From NCBI GenBank assembly GCA_027943335.1, contig BSBK01003567.1, forward strand, positions 124,001 through 188,000: a DNA stretch of 64,000 bases, in the 5' to 3' direction. The translations under genes were made by a program, and so were the position numbers. Position 1 is the stretch's first letter, and the number at the start of each line of letters is the position of its first letter. Positions 45,058 to 55,935 of the stretch are shown here, in pieces. Source of the stretch: Chamaecyparis obtusa (Eukaryota > Streptophyta > Pinopsida > Cupressales > Cupressaceae). Under the pieces are notes generated by a model. It was given only the letters and a program-made list of their open reading frames with translations. It did not search any database and was not told the DNA's origin.

Positions 45058-46278
45058 ATCTATGATATGTGCTTCTTCTAGATGCTCTAGAGAACTAGGG
45101 TCAAAATCTTCCTCACTATAATCCTCTAGGGTTTATGTTGGGTAAAAATCTCTTGGATTAAACCTAGGTTTAGATTCATCTATAGTAGGTCTCCATGATG
45201 ATATGTAAGGTTCTCCTACCCATTGATTTCCTTCAATTTCCTAACTTGGTACATTATCTAATACCTCTTGGCTAGAACTTGAAGTTTGATTCTGCTTTGG
45301 TTCTGAGACTTGTTCTTTTCCCTTGCTAGGAGTATAGGTATGGATGAAATCAACCTCTTTATCTTGACATGAGTCACTTGAAAATGATTCCCATTCCCAA
45401 TTGTTTGAATCTTCATCACTTTGGGACCCTAGTTGTAATATTTGGTCATAAACCAAGGAATACTTCTTTTGAGTGTACCCTTGTTCTAGGTACCCTAATC
45501 TAGTCTTTTCTTTACTATCTCTCCGTGACATTTCAATAGGTTCTATTAGTCATTCATTTCTTGTACCCAAAGGTCCTTGTCCTTTATATCCCATTTTCTA
45601 CATGATTTGAAATTTTTTTCCATATTAGTGAGTGGGAATGCTTATGTTTTGAACATGCTTTTCATGTGCACTTGATTCCTCATCTTTATATTGCCAATTT
45701 AAGGTTTTATTATCTTCCTCATCCATGGATGAAGAAGTTCTTTCCCTCACAAAGTGGTCATTGTATTTATGAGGTAGATTGGATGGTCTTCCATGGGATT
45801 TTGGAGATAAGGGTAGATCCATCATAGATCATGAATATTCACCTACACTCTTTTGTTTGATTTGACATTGCTTTTCAATTTTTTTCATCATGTGGTCCAT
45901 TTTTTGATAATGGGCATCTTTGGTGTAAATTTGAATGGATCTTGCTTGTTCTTCTTTTTTGTTCCTCAGGAGCACTTTCCTCGCTAACCTTCTCTTTTCC
46001 CTTAGTCAATGTAGTTAGGATAGTGGGAACTTGGTAATTTTCAACCACAACACTTTCTTTTTCTTCCTTTTCTTTTCCTTTCAAAGATGGAAGATCTTTT
46101 GAACTTTATCCTTGCTCTATTCTTTGGGAAATAGACCCTTCTGCATTATGTGGGACTAATGAATCATTAATAGGCTTCATGTTATTACAATATTGGAAGG
46201 GGTTCGAATCCCCGCTTACCATGACTCTTGTCCCATGTAGGGAATTTTAAGACATTGATGGTAGGTTGAACGTATGGC
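45058..46278 (-). pseudogene. G1 linker between protease and RT with G-patch remnant
   Basis: About 1.2 kb with broken frames rich in Ser, Glu and Lys. At about 45605-45545 a KMGYKGQGPLGTRNE segment followed by LIEPI, with one stop, and then TRLGY downstream is the G-patch-like module found between protease and RT in Tat-type elements. Two related GKEKVSEES and GKEQVSEPK segments flank it. The N1 ORF carries a similar module. Confidence 0.7.
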
Positions 46279-47556
46279 CTAAATTTCATGGATCCATGGC
46301 CTTCCTAATAGAATATTGTAAGTCAATTTTAGGTCAAGGACTTGGAAAATGGTCTCCTTTTTCATTAGACCAAATTGGATGGGAAGTACTATGATACCTT
46401 TGGAAGCTCTTTCTTCATCATCGTAGGCTTTTATGGTTATCTTTTTCTTTGGGTCAATAGCTTCCTCCAAAAATCCTAGGGCTTTAACCAAGTTCAAGGT
46501 AAAACTATTCAGGTCGGATCCCCCATCAATGAGGACTCTTTTCATTCTATGCTTGTGGATTAGGACCTCTATATGCAAAGGCATATTTTGCAGGTGGTTT
46601 AAAGACATATCATCTTGTTCTGAAAAAGATAAACAATGAGGTACAACAAGATGGCCTACCATGTTTTGGATTTTATCTACATCTAAATTTAAAGGCACAT
46701 TGGTCTCCACTAAGGATTTTTCTAGAATCTCCTTATGGGTTGGTGAAAGCTTGATTAATTCTAGAATAGAGATTTGAGTAGGGGTTCTTTGCAATTGATC
46801 TACCAAATTATATTGTTTTAAAGATGAAGATGAGGTTTGATTTGGTAAGACAATTCTTGGGGAACCTCCTGGTAAGGTAATCTTTGATGCTTGCCCCCTA
46901 GTGACAACATTAGATGTTGCTTCTTTTGGATTTTCCTTCACCACAATCATATTTATGGTGTTTTTTTCACTACTTAGAGTATTGATGGTGTTATCATAAG
47001 TATGAGAAAAGTTAACCTTCTCATTACCTCTTTTGTTGTTAGTATTGGTATTTGATGATTCTCCCTTTTCATGATTTAAGAAAGGGTTTTTGAAAGTCGT
47101 ATGGTCTTTGTTATTTTGAGGCCCTTCCAATTTTATTGTTCCATCATCAATTAGGTCTTGTACAAGATGTTTCAATTTCATGCACTCATTCATTTTATGT
47201 CCTTTGTTGTGATGGTATTCACAATGATGATAATCATTCCACCAATTAGGCTTGACTTGGGGTTCATATGGCCTCGATTTGGGTAAGGTAATGATTTTAT
47301 TAGCCACCAAAGTCCTTAATGCATTTTCAAAAGGTTCACCTAAAAAGGTGAATTTTCTCTTTTGATATGTGGAAAAGAATGGCTTAGGTTTATTGACATT
47401 GGAATTATTAAAGGGATTGTTGTTGTTGTTGGCATTATTTTTGTTTCTATTGTTAGGGTTATTGTTATTATAAGGAGCTTTGGTTGTTTGATTTACATTA
47501 TATGTTGGATTCGACCCGCTTGATAAGTTAAAGGGAGTAGCCTTTAAGTTGTGCAC
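46279..47556 (-). CDS. G1 gag C-terminus and aspartic protease
   Basis: An open 425-codon frame. Start: an Asn-rich stretch (NNNNPNNRNKNNANNNN). Then a knuckle-like CEYHHNKGHKMNEC with the helix LKHLVQDLIDDGTIKL, a form typical of Tat Gag. At about residue 342 VLIDGGSDLNSFTLNLVKALG is the protease active site, with DGG in place of the usual DTG or DSG, as is common in this lineage. Then IKAYDDEE, and YNILLGRPWIHEI closes the protease. The protein would cut the polyprotein. Upstream gag continues in the same direction past a stop at 47557. The intact frame is surprising next to so many breaks elsewhere. Confidence 0.88.
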   Translation of the reverse strand: MHNLKATPFNLSSGSNPTYNVNQTTKAPYNNNNPNNRNKNNANNNNNPFNNSNVNKPKPFFSTYQKRKFTFLGEPFENALRTLVANKIITLPKSRPYEPQVKPNWWNDYHHCEYHHNKGHKMNECMKLKHLVQDLIDDGTIKLEGPQNNKDHTTFKNPFLNHEKGESSNTNTNNKRGNEKVNFSHTYDNTINTLSSEKNTINMIVVKENPKEATSNVVTRGQASKITLPGGSPRIVLPNQTSSSSLKQYNLVDQLQRTPTQISILELIKLSPTHKEILEKSLVETNVPLNLDVDKIQNMVGHLVVPHCLSFSEQDDMSLNHLQNMPLHIEVLIHKHRMKRVLIDGGSDLNSFTLNLVKALGFLEEAIDPKKKITIKAYDDEERASKGIIVLPIQFGLMKKETIFQVLDLKLTYNILLGRPWIHEI

Positions 47557-48757
47557 TTATACAACTTCATCATTCACAAGATTTTTATTATTGTTTTTCA
47601 ACCATAGTCTTGGTATGTCATTGTGATTGTTGGCTCCTTTATTATTGTTATAATTAGATAAATTAGGATTTTTATTAGTGTTGGTATAGGTTTTATTATC
47701 TTTGACTAACTTGATTTCCCCTCTCTTAACCAAGACTTCTTCAATTTTGATCCCATTTTCAATAAGCTTTTAAAAAGTAGGGGGACATTGAAGTTGGAGC
47801 CTATAATTCATCTCCACATTTATGTTATTTATAAATATCTCCATTTTTTCCTTTTCAGGTATGTTTCATGGATATCTTGTAAAAACTATTCTCCACCTTT
47901 GAAGAAACCCTAGGAAAGATTCACCATCTCATTGTTTAGTGTCGTATAGGTTGAGCATGGTGATCTCGTGCTCAATGTTGTATGAATAGTGAGTTAAGAA
48001 TTTGGAGGCTAATTCCTCAAATGTCTTTATCCCTTGTAGAGGTTTTGAAAACCATTCCATTGCTTGGCCTCCTAAACTTCTTGGAAAAATTTTCATTAGA
48101 TAAGTTGTATCATGCATGAATTCAATACTTAGAGCACAAAACACTCAAAGTGTGGTCTTGTAGCTCTGATTTACCCGTATATTTTTCATATTTTGGATAG
48201 ACCACATTTATTGGGAAAGGTGTCATAACTAAGCTTTTATCAAAAGGAAATGGGCACAAGGCCTTGATGGAAAATGGCTTAGGTTTGAATGCCTTCTTTA
48301 TTAGGTCGATTTGGACTTGGAACATTTCTAGTTGTTTATTCATCACACCCATTAGATTATCATCTTCCTTTTCTTTCTTAAGTTGATTAACATCATAATC
48401 ATGTGGAAGTTTCACCCTTGCTTGGGCTAAATTTAGGAAATATCTTTCCCTATCTCTTTCTATTAATTTTTCCATGACTTCAAGAAATTTGATGTCTTGA
48501 GCCGCCCTATTGGCTTTATCTTCAAGTTTTTCTTTAGGACCTTGATTGCCATTATTTCCTCCATGGATGTAATCATAAAATGCGGAGTTTCTATCCATTG
48601 GATCAATTCTCTTTTGAAAAAGATTTGGGAGACTATCCCCTTGGTTGTGATTTATAAAAGAGTTTTGAGATTCAAATTCAAGGACCTCTTTTGCAATGCA
48701 AGTGTCATCTTCTTGTAAAGATAACTTGAGTCTATGAGATGGTGTAGAAACTGGCAT
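47557..48757 (-). pseudogene. G1 gag, N-terminal and capsid part
   Basis: 48757-48122 holds an N-terminal helical region (RDRERYFLNLAQARVKL) and the PKYEKYTGKSELQDHTL landmark. 48144-47929 holds LMKIFPRSLGGQAMEWFSK, GIKTFEELASKFLTHYSYN and EITMLNLYDTKQ, the Retrotrans_gag signature. 47928-47557 continues with MEIFINNINVEM and EEVLVKRGEIKL with isolated stops. Together these give the Gag capsid of a Ty3/gypsy element. ATG at 48757 fits a Gag start; upstream there is a 1.8-kb leader. Confidence 0.88.
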
Positions 48758-50522
48758 TCAACAAAGGTTTGATTTAAGATTGTTTTCCCCAAACTTGGTA
48801 ATTATTTGTTTTTATGAAGAGATTTAAAAATATAAGATGAATTTTTGAAATGGATATCTCTCACTTGTAGGTATTTTTCAAACAAATAAATCACAATACA
48901 CTTGTTCTTTTTAACCCTCTACACAAAAAGTGTTTGAATTTGTAAGGACGTTATCACACATTTTTCACGAAAAGAACTTCAAGCAATCTACCTAGTTCAC
49001 AAGTTGGTTCGTAAACATGGCTCTATAAGGTAGGCTTTGCTATTTTAACAAGATATTTAATCAAGATTTTGTTCAAAATGGACATTAAGTTTTTATCCCC
49101 CAAAATTAGGAGGCTTCCCACCACTGGTATGTCAAAGTTTTGTGCAATCCCTAAGGACTACTCGAGGAAGTTCGAAAGCTTAATATCCTTTTGTCACACA
49201 CCCCATTAAGGATGCATGCATTTTATTTTATAGTGGGTCAGATTTTTGTGGCAAAGGAAAATGTATCCCACTTTGGGTTGTCCCTCTCACTGGCCTCGTT
49301 AAGGAAAATCTCGGGAGGCAAGACCGCTAAAGATCTATCATGTTCATATTGAAATCGATAAAAATGGAATTAAGAGATAGGTTTTGGGAGTTTGATTCAC
49401 CAAAAGGTGAAGAGAATATCCCTATCCATTCTTGCTTCCCAAACACTATTAAAAATGTTCAATTTCCAAGACCCACTAACTAATGGGAATTGAGTATTTC
49501 TACTCTTTTCCACAAATAAGAGGTTGTTTGATTTAGTGCTTGATTTTATCCTTTAAGTTATTTACTTACTAGATTTGAACAAAAATCACAAGGCTACAAT
49601 TTAAAGAAAAATTGACCAATTTTAGGCTTACCTTCAATCAAAGCTAGCAAAGGCTAGGGGCATTTTTGACGATTTTTCCATGATTTATGCTCACCTAGTG
49701 GCGATCATTCCTTCCTTTTTGCCTCTCCTCCAACAAGTTAGTCAACACAAACAAGCAACATGAAGAAAACAAGAATAAAATTGAAATATAACCTTATTTA
49801 TCAAGTTTGAAACAAATTTATTAAGCCAAGTAAATCCAACTTAATGAGGCAAATTTAGATTTGTAGGCTTCTACAATCTTCAAATATTTTTCATATACCT
49901 CATTTTCTTGCTGTGAGTTTTCAAAAACTAGCTTAAGATGTGTTATGTTCTCCTCTTTAATCCTTTTAGCCAATTCTTTTCCTTCACTATTGAATCTGGT
50001 CTCTGGCTTTTTGACTTTTTTATGACCAGTCATCCTACAGACACAAACAAATCATTTTCTAAATGTTAGATTCTAAAAATTTGCAATTTAATCAAATGCG
50101 CAACAAAATCTATTAAATGTAATGTTTAAATGATTGAAAGAGTTGTTAAAACTTTCAAATGCATTGTAGGAAAAACTTAAAAGTTTAGAAATGGAATTTA
50201 AATGCGTTGTTTAAGTTAGCAAAGGTGTTAAAAGAAATCCTCAAACACGTCGGCAAACAGTTTAAACATGCTCCAGAGTCAGGGCACACGCACTGAAAGA
50301 ATTTAGACAGTAAGATAGAAAGATTAAATACACTGAAAACCTGTGTAAAGGCGCACAACTTTGTCGTAGAAGCATTGTTTCAAACCTTGAACACACTGGA
50401 GAAATAGGCGTACACACTGCAGAAACTGGTAAAAGCGCTAAAAAACCTACAAAATAGAGAAAAATAGAAGGATTTGCAAGGAAAATTCAATTTCTCCAAA
50501 TTTAAAAATTAATGAGGCCTAT
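48758..50522 (-). other. G1 leader with a small upstream ORF
   Basis: About 1.8 kb between primer site and gag. One minus-strand ORF (50033-49821, 70 codons, MTGHKKVKKPETRFN, Lys/Glu-rich helical) has a clear start and no known domain. Tat/Ogre elements often carry an extra ORF here, so it may be a remnant of one. The rest shows no coding signal. Confidence 0.5.
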
Positions 50523-50541
50523 GGCCGCACGCTGGGTGCCA
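50523..50541 (-). other. G1 primer-binding-site candidate
   Basis: On the minus strand TGGCACCCAGCGTGCGGCC lies five bases inside the 5' LTR. It starts with TGG and is GC-rich, as tRNA primer sites are. I do not assign the tRNA. Confidence 0.6.
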
Positions 50542-50546
50542 TTTTC

Positions 50547-51371
50547 TGTACTTGGATTAGTACCTTCATAGGGTTAGCTTTGTCAAATAAATCAAAATAA
50601 GAATTAAATTACCACAAAAGCAATCCAATTAAGCTATTTAAAAGACAAATGAGCACTCTATGGCTCTCTAATTAGGGATGCTAATGAAGAGTTCTCAGCA
50701 AGATTCCATTACTGATAGTCCTAATGTGAGAAAGTATGATAAAATAAGCTAAAATAAGTTAATTCCAAATGAAATAGACTAATTAGCTCCTAGATTTATT
50801 GTTCTAGCTTAAAATTGCAAGAGGTTTGATGCTTTTCAAATACTTGTGGATGATTATTGCTTGAATTATGCCTTTCTTTTATATATTTTGGCAAGGGTAG
50901 GGCGTGGAGTTGATTTGATCATGGTTTGATTAGGGTTAAGTCCATGGTTCCACCTTTGGAGACCATTTAAATATTTTGTCCTCAAAGCTTGGGATAAGAG
51001 GACAAAATGAGTGGACAAGATTCTTTCTCCTTATGGGTGGTGGAGATTCGATGTGAGCTTGATCCATGTGAGCTTGGTTCTCAAATCCTATTGGTTGATG
51101 TATTTTCCTCCCATTTGGTGGTTGAGGGAAAATAGGATTTAATTAATTGAATTTAATTAATATGTTTAGCTATGTGTACCCCTTGAATGGGTTGATTTGA
51201 TTTAAATGAACTATGTAATTAATTAGATCAATTTCATAATTAATTGATTTAACTTGATTTATTGGCTTTTGATTTTCAATTAAAATTGGATTTTGGCTTG
51301 ATTGCAATTATGCTTTGATTTTTCCTTAGTTGCTCACTTGATTTGATCTTGACCATTTTTAGGTGATTACA
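50547..51371 (-). repeat. G1 5' LTR (right copy)
   Basis: 825 bp, repeats 11782-12624. The minus-strand TATATAAAAG at 50876-50885 is a good TATA box. Ends GGTGATTACA before the LINE sequence. Confidence 0.92.
50876..50885 (-). promoter_or_regulatory. G1 LTR TATA box
   Basis: TATATAAAAG on the minus strand in the 5' LTR. The left copy keeps a weaker version (TATATAAAAT). Confidence 0.5.
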
Positions 51372-51702
51372 GCTGCTATATCAACCTGTAGCTTCCATTT
51401 GTGTTTAGCTTCATGAAAAAGAGGCCCCAATGTCTGCTAAAAAGTTTGAATTACCTCCATGGAAGGACATTTTATTAGCAACTTCGCCCTGCGATCCTCC
51501 ACGAGTCCATAAATTCCTTTTTGTTGTCATTTTGTCTTGAAAGTGAAACTGGGCTCAATTGCTTGACTGAATTGCTTCTAGAAAATGGAAAAAATAAATT
51601 TCGGCACTCTAAGCCCTTGTAAAAAGATTTTCTTAGTTTTCCCACCACCGTTAAAACATCCTTTTTAATAAAATAGAAACCAACCCACAACCTTAATTGC
51701 AT
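51372..51702 (-). pseudogene. Unknown ORF in LINE 3' region (upstream part)
   Basis: The segment starting with ATG at 51460 reads MEVIQTF, a stop, then a frame with GPLFHEAKHKW that stays open into the LTR boundary and, after removal of G1, into 11561-11781. A second minus frame (51702-51475) has MQLRLWVGFYFIKKD and no known domain. Neither matches LINE ORF2. Confidence 0.4.
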
Positions 51703-51917
51703 TCATTCTTTGTTGTCATGGGCACATATTTTGAAGTGTGACAACCTTCACTTCATTTTTGGTAGCCACCCACCATTCTTTTTATCATTAACTTCCTTCA
51801 TTATGCACAAAAGGAATTATGAAAACACGTGCAAGAGCCCTTATAAAATCTACCATAATCTATGATGTCATCATCATCTGACAAGCCAATCATTCTTTCA
51901 TCAACAAAATTGCCACC

Positions 51918-52400
51918 TCACAAGCTTGCCAAATTTGGTAAATTAAAATCCTCTATCCATAAATCACCCACTTTCGCAAAATCTAGAACCCGTTTAGAAA
52001 GCTTGTCAGCTTCTCTATTCCCTTCTCGCTTTATATGTGTAACTTTAAAAATTTTAAAGGTGATTAATAGTTCCCTAATAGCTTCAAAATAATTCTCCAA
52101 ATACCAAGCATTTATAGACAAATTTGAAATTACTTGCACTACTAACAAGGAGTCACCTTCCAAATATAGATTTCGAACTCCTTTCTATTTTTCTAACCTC
52201 ACAACTAGTAATGTCACCTTACACTCTGCCATATTATTAGCGCCATCCTTACATCTTTTTGCTACCAAAAAAGTAGTGTCACCAATATCATTTCTAAAAA
52301 TCACACCCACCCCACTTTGGCCTAGATTATGTCTGGTTGGACTGTCAAAGTTCACCTTTGTCCATCCTCTCTCCGGGGGAAGCCATCTGACCTACTCCTT
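51918..52400 (-). pseudogene. LINE L RNase H domain
   Basis: From 52400: a KVNFDSPTRHNLGQSGVG start (DGS expected, here DSP), GVIFRNDIGDTTF, NNMAECKVTLLVV with the catalytic Glu, LYLEGDSLLVVQVI with the Asp, and THIKREGNREADKLSK with the C-terminal Asp. This is the RNase HI domain at the C-terminus of plant L1-type ORF2. A stop near 52185 interrupts it. Confidence 0.85.
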
Positions 52401-52562
52401 TTCCACCTTTCTCTTCCTGGTCACTAGAGCACCTGCAAGTGAACTGAATTTAATAACTGGCCATTTTGACTAAATAGTTTTGTCTTCTTTTGTATAGGGG
52501 ATTTTAAAAAATTGCTTTCTTGTAGAAGATGTGCCTACCACCTCCTCAATTTCATGTTGCAA

Positions 52563-53249
52563 TCAATTTATGAATCTATTAATTGATTCCTTCTCCCCTC
52601 TAAAAATTATTCTATTCCTCTCTTTCCATAACTCCCAAACAACCATGGAGGGGGAAATAGTCTGTATACTTGATAAGGTAGATTTCCTATTCAACCTTGG
52701 CCATCCATCAAAAATATCTTTCACTGTATTATCTCTCGGCCCATGCCAATCCAATATGCATTGCATAAAATTCTAGCACCGCTCTACAAATTCACATTGG
52801 ACCAATAAATGATCTATTGATTCCTCCTTGCACTCGCATAAATCACATCGAGTAGGACCCTTCAAACCTAACATCTTCCTCCTTTTGGCAATCAAGATCC
52901 TACCTTTACAAGCTAACCAAGCAAAAACTCGTGCTTTCAGTAGTATTTCTTTTTTCCAACATAAATCTTGTGAAAGAAACTGAGGTGCCTCTATATTTTC
53001 TAGCATCTTATAACCCAGATTTACTAAGTATTCACTTGATAAGGACCCACACCATCTGAGCTAGTCATTTTTATCAATTAAGGACACCTTCCTTCTTTTG
53101 AGAATATCCTTCATTTTCTCTTTTTGTTCTAAAGATAGATTCTCATTATCAATTTGTTTCCACTCCCACTTGATTCCTTTAGCACTTTCAATTTGTTCCA
53201 TGTAATCCTTAACTCTATTTCTCCAATTTGTCAAGAAATAATCTCTCAA
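52563..53249 (-). pseudogene. LINE L zinc-binding (zf-RVT) segment
   Basis: Minus-strand frames: EKMKDILKRRKVSLIDKND (53249-53061), WKKEILLKARVFAWLACKGR, GPTRCDLCECKEESIDHLLV and QCEFVERC (53006-52773), with the spaced Cys and His of the zf-RVT domain, then WELWKERNRIIFRG (52766-52563). This order between RT and RNase H is standard for plant L1 elements. Confidence 0.88.
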
Positions 53250-54838
53250 CTAAAAAACATCCTTATCTTCAATTAGAGCAGTATGACCTTCCCATGAGTC
53301 CTCCCAAAAGAGGGCAGAGCTACCATTTCTAATTTTCCATGTGATATGTTCATTAATGACTGATGGGAAGGACAACATGAAGTTCCAAATAGAAGACCCA
53401 CAAGGGAGATCTCTAATTGTAAGGAGCCGGGTGCTTTTAGGAGAGTCCAGATACTTTTCTTGGAGGATTCTGGCCCAATAGCAATTAGTGTTTTTATACA
53501 TAGTCCAAACTAGTTTTACCCCTAGGGCTCTATTCATAATTTTCCAATTTATAATCCCTGCACCTCCATGAGATTTTGGTCTACACACCTTTTCCCATGC
53601 TACCAATGGTATTTTTTCCTCTTCCTTTGCACCACTCCAAAAAAAATTCCTCATTTTTGTTTCCAAGACCTTCAACACTTTCTTTGAGATATCAAGACAC
53701 ATCATAGAATACATTGGTATTGTAGAAATTATTGTTTGTAACATGAGAATTATTCCTATAGAGGATAACCATCTACCCTTCCATCCCTCCATTCTTTTTA
53801 AACATTTATCAATTAACTCCTTCCATAGCTCAACTTTGTTGCCTCCTTTAAAAAGAGGAATGCCCAAATATCTATTGGGTAATAGGCATGTTTTCATGCC
53901 TAAAATTATACTGATCTTGGCTTGTAAATGTTGTCGGGTATTGAAGAAATATATTTCAGATTTTCTCCAGTTGATCATTTGTCCAGAGACCTTCCTGTAT
54001 AGTGCTATAGTGTCTTTCATCACTTTGGATTCCTATTCAGAGGCATCCCCACCTAAAAATGTATCATCAACAAACTATGTGTGAGAGAGGGCTTCCATTC
54101 CTTCTGTGATTTGGATTCCCTTCCAAACACCTCTCTCCCATTTTTTAGTAATCATTCTCCCCAAAACCTCTACCATTATAATGAAAAGAAAAGAAGAAAG
54201 GGGATCACCTTGTCTTATCCATTTGTCCTATTCAAAAAAACCTTGTGGGCTTCCATTTACCAACACTGAAAATCTTGGGGTCTCAATGCAGCTTTGAACC
54301 CATCTAATCCACTCTTCCCAAAACCAAATCTTCTTAGAACAGTCAGCAAGAAAATTCTATCAACCTCATCATAATATTTTTTAATATCTAGCTTAACCAT
54401 CATTTTTTTGCTCTTAGCAGCTCTAATTGAGTGAATTGCTTCATGTGCAATCACCACACCTTCATAAATTGAGCGACCAGGGGAGAAACCATTTTGATCT
54501 ACAAATAAAACCTTTTAATCCTATTAGCAATTACCTTGGCTATAACTTTGTAGACTGTGTTGCAAAGAGAAATTGGCCAAAAATCCTCAAAATTTGTATG
54601 TGTTTCCCACTTAGGGACTAGAGCAATAAAGGTTGCATTTAGATCATTTAAAACAAATCCTCCTTCATGGGATTCATCTACCACTTCCCATAGTTCCTTT
54701 CCAAATATATGCCACAATTTTTAGAAAAACATTATAGGAAAACCATCAGGTCCTGGGGCCTTATCCCCCCCTAACCCAAAAAGAGCAATTTTGACTTCTT
54801 CCATAGACACTGGTTTAACTAGATCTCTATTCTCTCAA
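53250..54838 (-). pseudogene. LINE L reverse transcriptase, 5'-truncated
   Basis: Starting at the truncation: a GGDKAPGPDGFP motif (about 54770), LNATFIALVPKWETHTNFED with RPISL decayed to WPISL, VYKVIAKVIANRIK, a KMMVKLDIKKYYDEVD palm motif with the first catalytic Asp, an FVDDTFLGGDASE box near 54060 (the Asp-Asp pair), then MINWRKSEIYFFN, NRYLGIPLFKGG, WKGRWLSSIGIILML, FFWSGAKEEEKIPLVAW and KSHGGAGIINW. All landmarks of a plant L1 RT are in order. At least four stops or frameshifts are present, and the upstream endonuclease is absent. Confidence 0.92.
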
Positions 54839-55504
54839 TTCTAAGGATTTTAATCTTAAAACTAGATTGCCTTTCAACAGATATATGAAACTTAGCAAAA
54901 ATATCTAGAACTTGATCCTTACTATGCAAAAAATAGATTCAAGTTCTTTAAAAATCATCCACAAAAGTAAGAGCATACTTAGAACCTTGAATGGAGTTAT
55001 TCTCCATGGGACCCAAAAGGTCACTATGAATGAGGTGCAACTTATGATGTGTCCTCCTAGATTGACCATGAGGAAAAGGTTCCATATGCATCTTACCGCC
55101 CATGCAACCATTACATATAATTTTGGAAGAACAAAATGAGGCAATCCATAAACCATATTTGTTTTTTGCATCAAAGATATATAATCATAATTTAAATGGC
55201 CAAGCCTTTCATGCCATATATTAAAGTCAACATTAGCATGAAAAGAGTACCTTGAAGAGGCAAATTCATCAAACTTAAACAAGTTATCATGATCCAATTT
55301 AGCATTAGTAGTGACTTGGTTAGATTGAAGATCAATGACATAGCACATATCCTTATGAAATTCAACCTTATAATCTTGACATAACTTAGAAACTAAAAGA
55401 AGGTTACTTTTCAATTCAGGAACATAAAGTACATCATGCAATTTACCATTAGGAATGGAAACATCACCAAAACCTTCAACTTTAAAACTATGATTGTTAG
55501 CCAA
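54839..55504 (-). pseudogene. C1 pre-integrase domain and integrase, upstream half
   Basis: 55504-54905: a VPELKSNLLLVSKLCQDYKV landmark, FNIWHERLGHLNYDYISL with the zinc-binding His pair, and a decayed Cys pair region, then in another frame TFVDDF and IYFLHSKDQVLDIFAKFH, and KIKILR up to the LINE boundary. The first duplicate of the LINE target is at 54839-54851. The rest of the integrase lies at 10482-10880. The catalytic first Asp region is frame-shifted. Confidence 0.88.
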
Positions 55505-55904
55505 TTAAATGGGTATGTTTGAAGTATCGGGCTGCAAAGAATCAAAAACTTCACTATGAGATGTGACATGCTGAGATGCACCACTATCAACAATCCACTC
55601 TAAAGGATTAGAAACATTATAACTTACTATAAAAGCATGATGAGAAGAGTTACCATTATTCTTCTTATAATGATATTTTTGGTTATTTTGAGCATTTTGA
55701 TTCATAGGTTTCTTATCATTTTGTTTTTTAAAATAATTTTTGATCACATGACCATCTTTCCCACAATAGGTGCAATGGGGTTTTTTATTAGGACCATTCT
55801 TTTGGTGGTTATTATGATGATTATTGCTATTATTATGACCATTATTATGATTATTATTATTATTATGAGGCCAATTGTTGTTATTGTTGTTGTTGTTATT
55901 ATTA

Positions 55905-55935
<31 letters not shown>

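Larger units (their letters stand above)
11782..51371 (-). mobile_element. G1: Tat-type Ty3/gypsy element with three nested insertions
   Basis: LTRs of 843 bp (11782-12624) and 825 bp (50547-51371) start TGTACTTGGATTAG and end GGTGATTACA, about 6% diverged over the hand-aligned part. Minus-strand order: leader with a small ORF, gag with a C-x-x-x-H/G-H-x4-C motif, protease, G-patch linker, RT with YVDD, RNase H, a second RNase H, integrase, a long 3' region with an antisense PMD frame, and a purine tract. Two RNase H domains and an antisense extra ORF are known marks of the Tat lineage. Without its insertions G1 is about 16.6 kb, within the Tat/Ogre size range. A GCTAT pair (11775-11779 and 51375-51379) may be the target duplication, offset by two and three bases. 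Confidence 0.9.
10894..54838 (-). mobile_element. L: 5'-truncated LINE inserted in the C1 integrase
   Basis: In minus orientation the element begins at 54838 inside the reverse transcriptase N-terminal region, with no endonuclease. It runs through RT (to 53250), a zinc-binding segment (52773-53006) and RNase H (52400-51918), then a 3' region of about 1.4 kb that is interrupted by G1. It ends at 10894 in a short A tract preceded by AATAAA (about 10917-10922). Target duplications of about 13 bases flank it. Removing 10894-54838 plus one duplication restores the C1 integrase frame between KILR and TNNG. Truncation, A tract and duplication length all fit target-primed reverse transcription. Confidence 0.88.

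Noticed and set aside
46190..46225. GGGGTTCGAATCCCC, a perfect tRNA T-arm look-alike
   Set aside because: No matching acceptor, D or anticodon arms nearby. The minus strand here reads as G1 polyprotein linker (GDSNPFQYCNN), so the similarity is coincidental.
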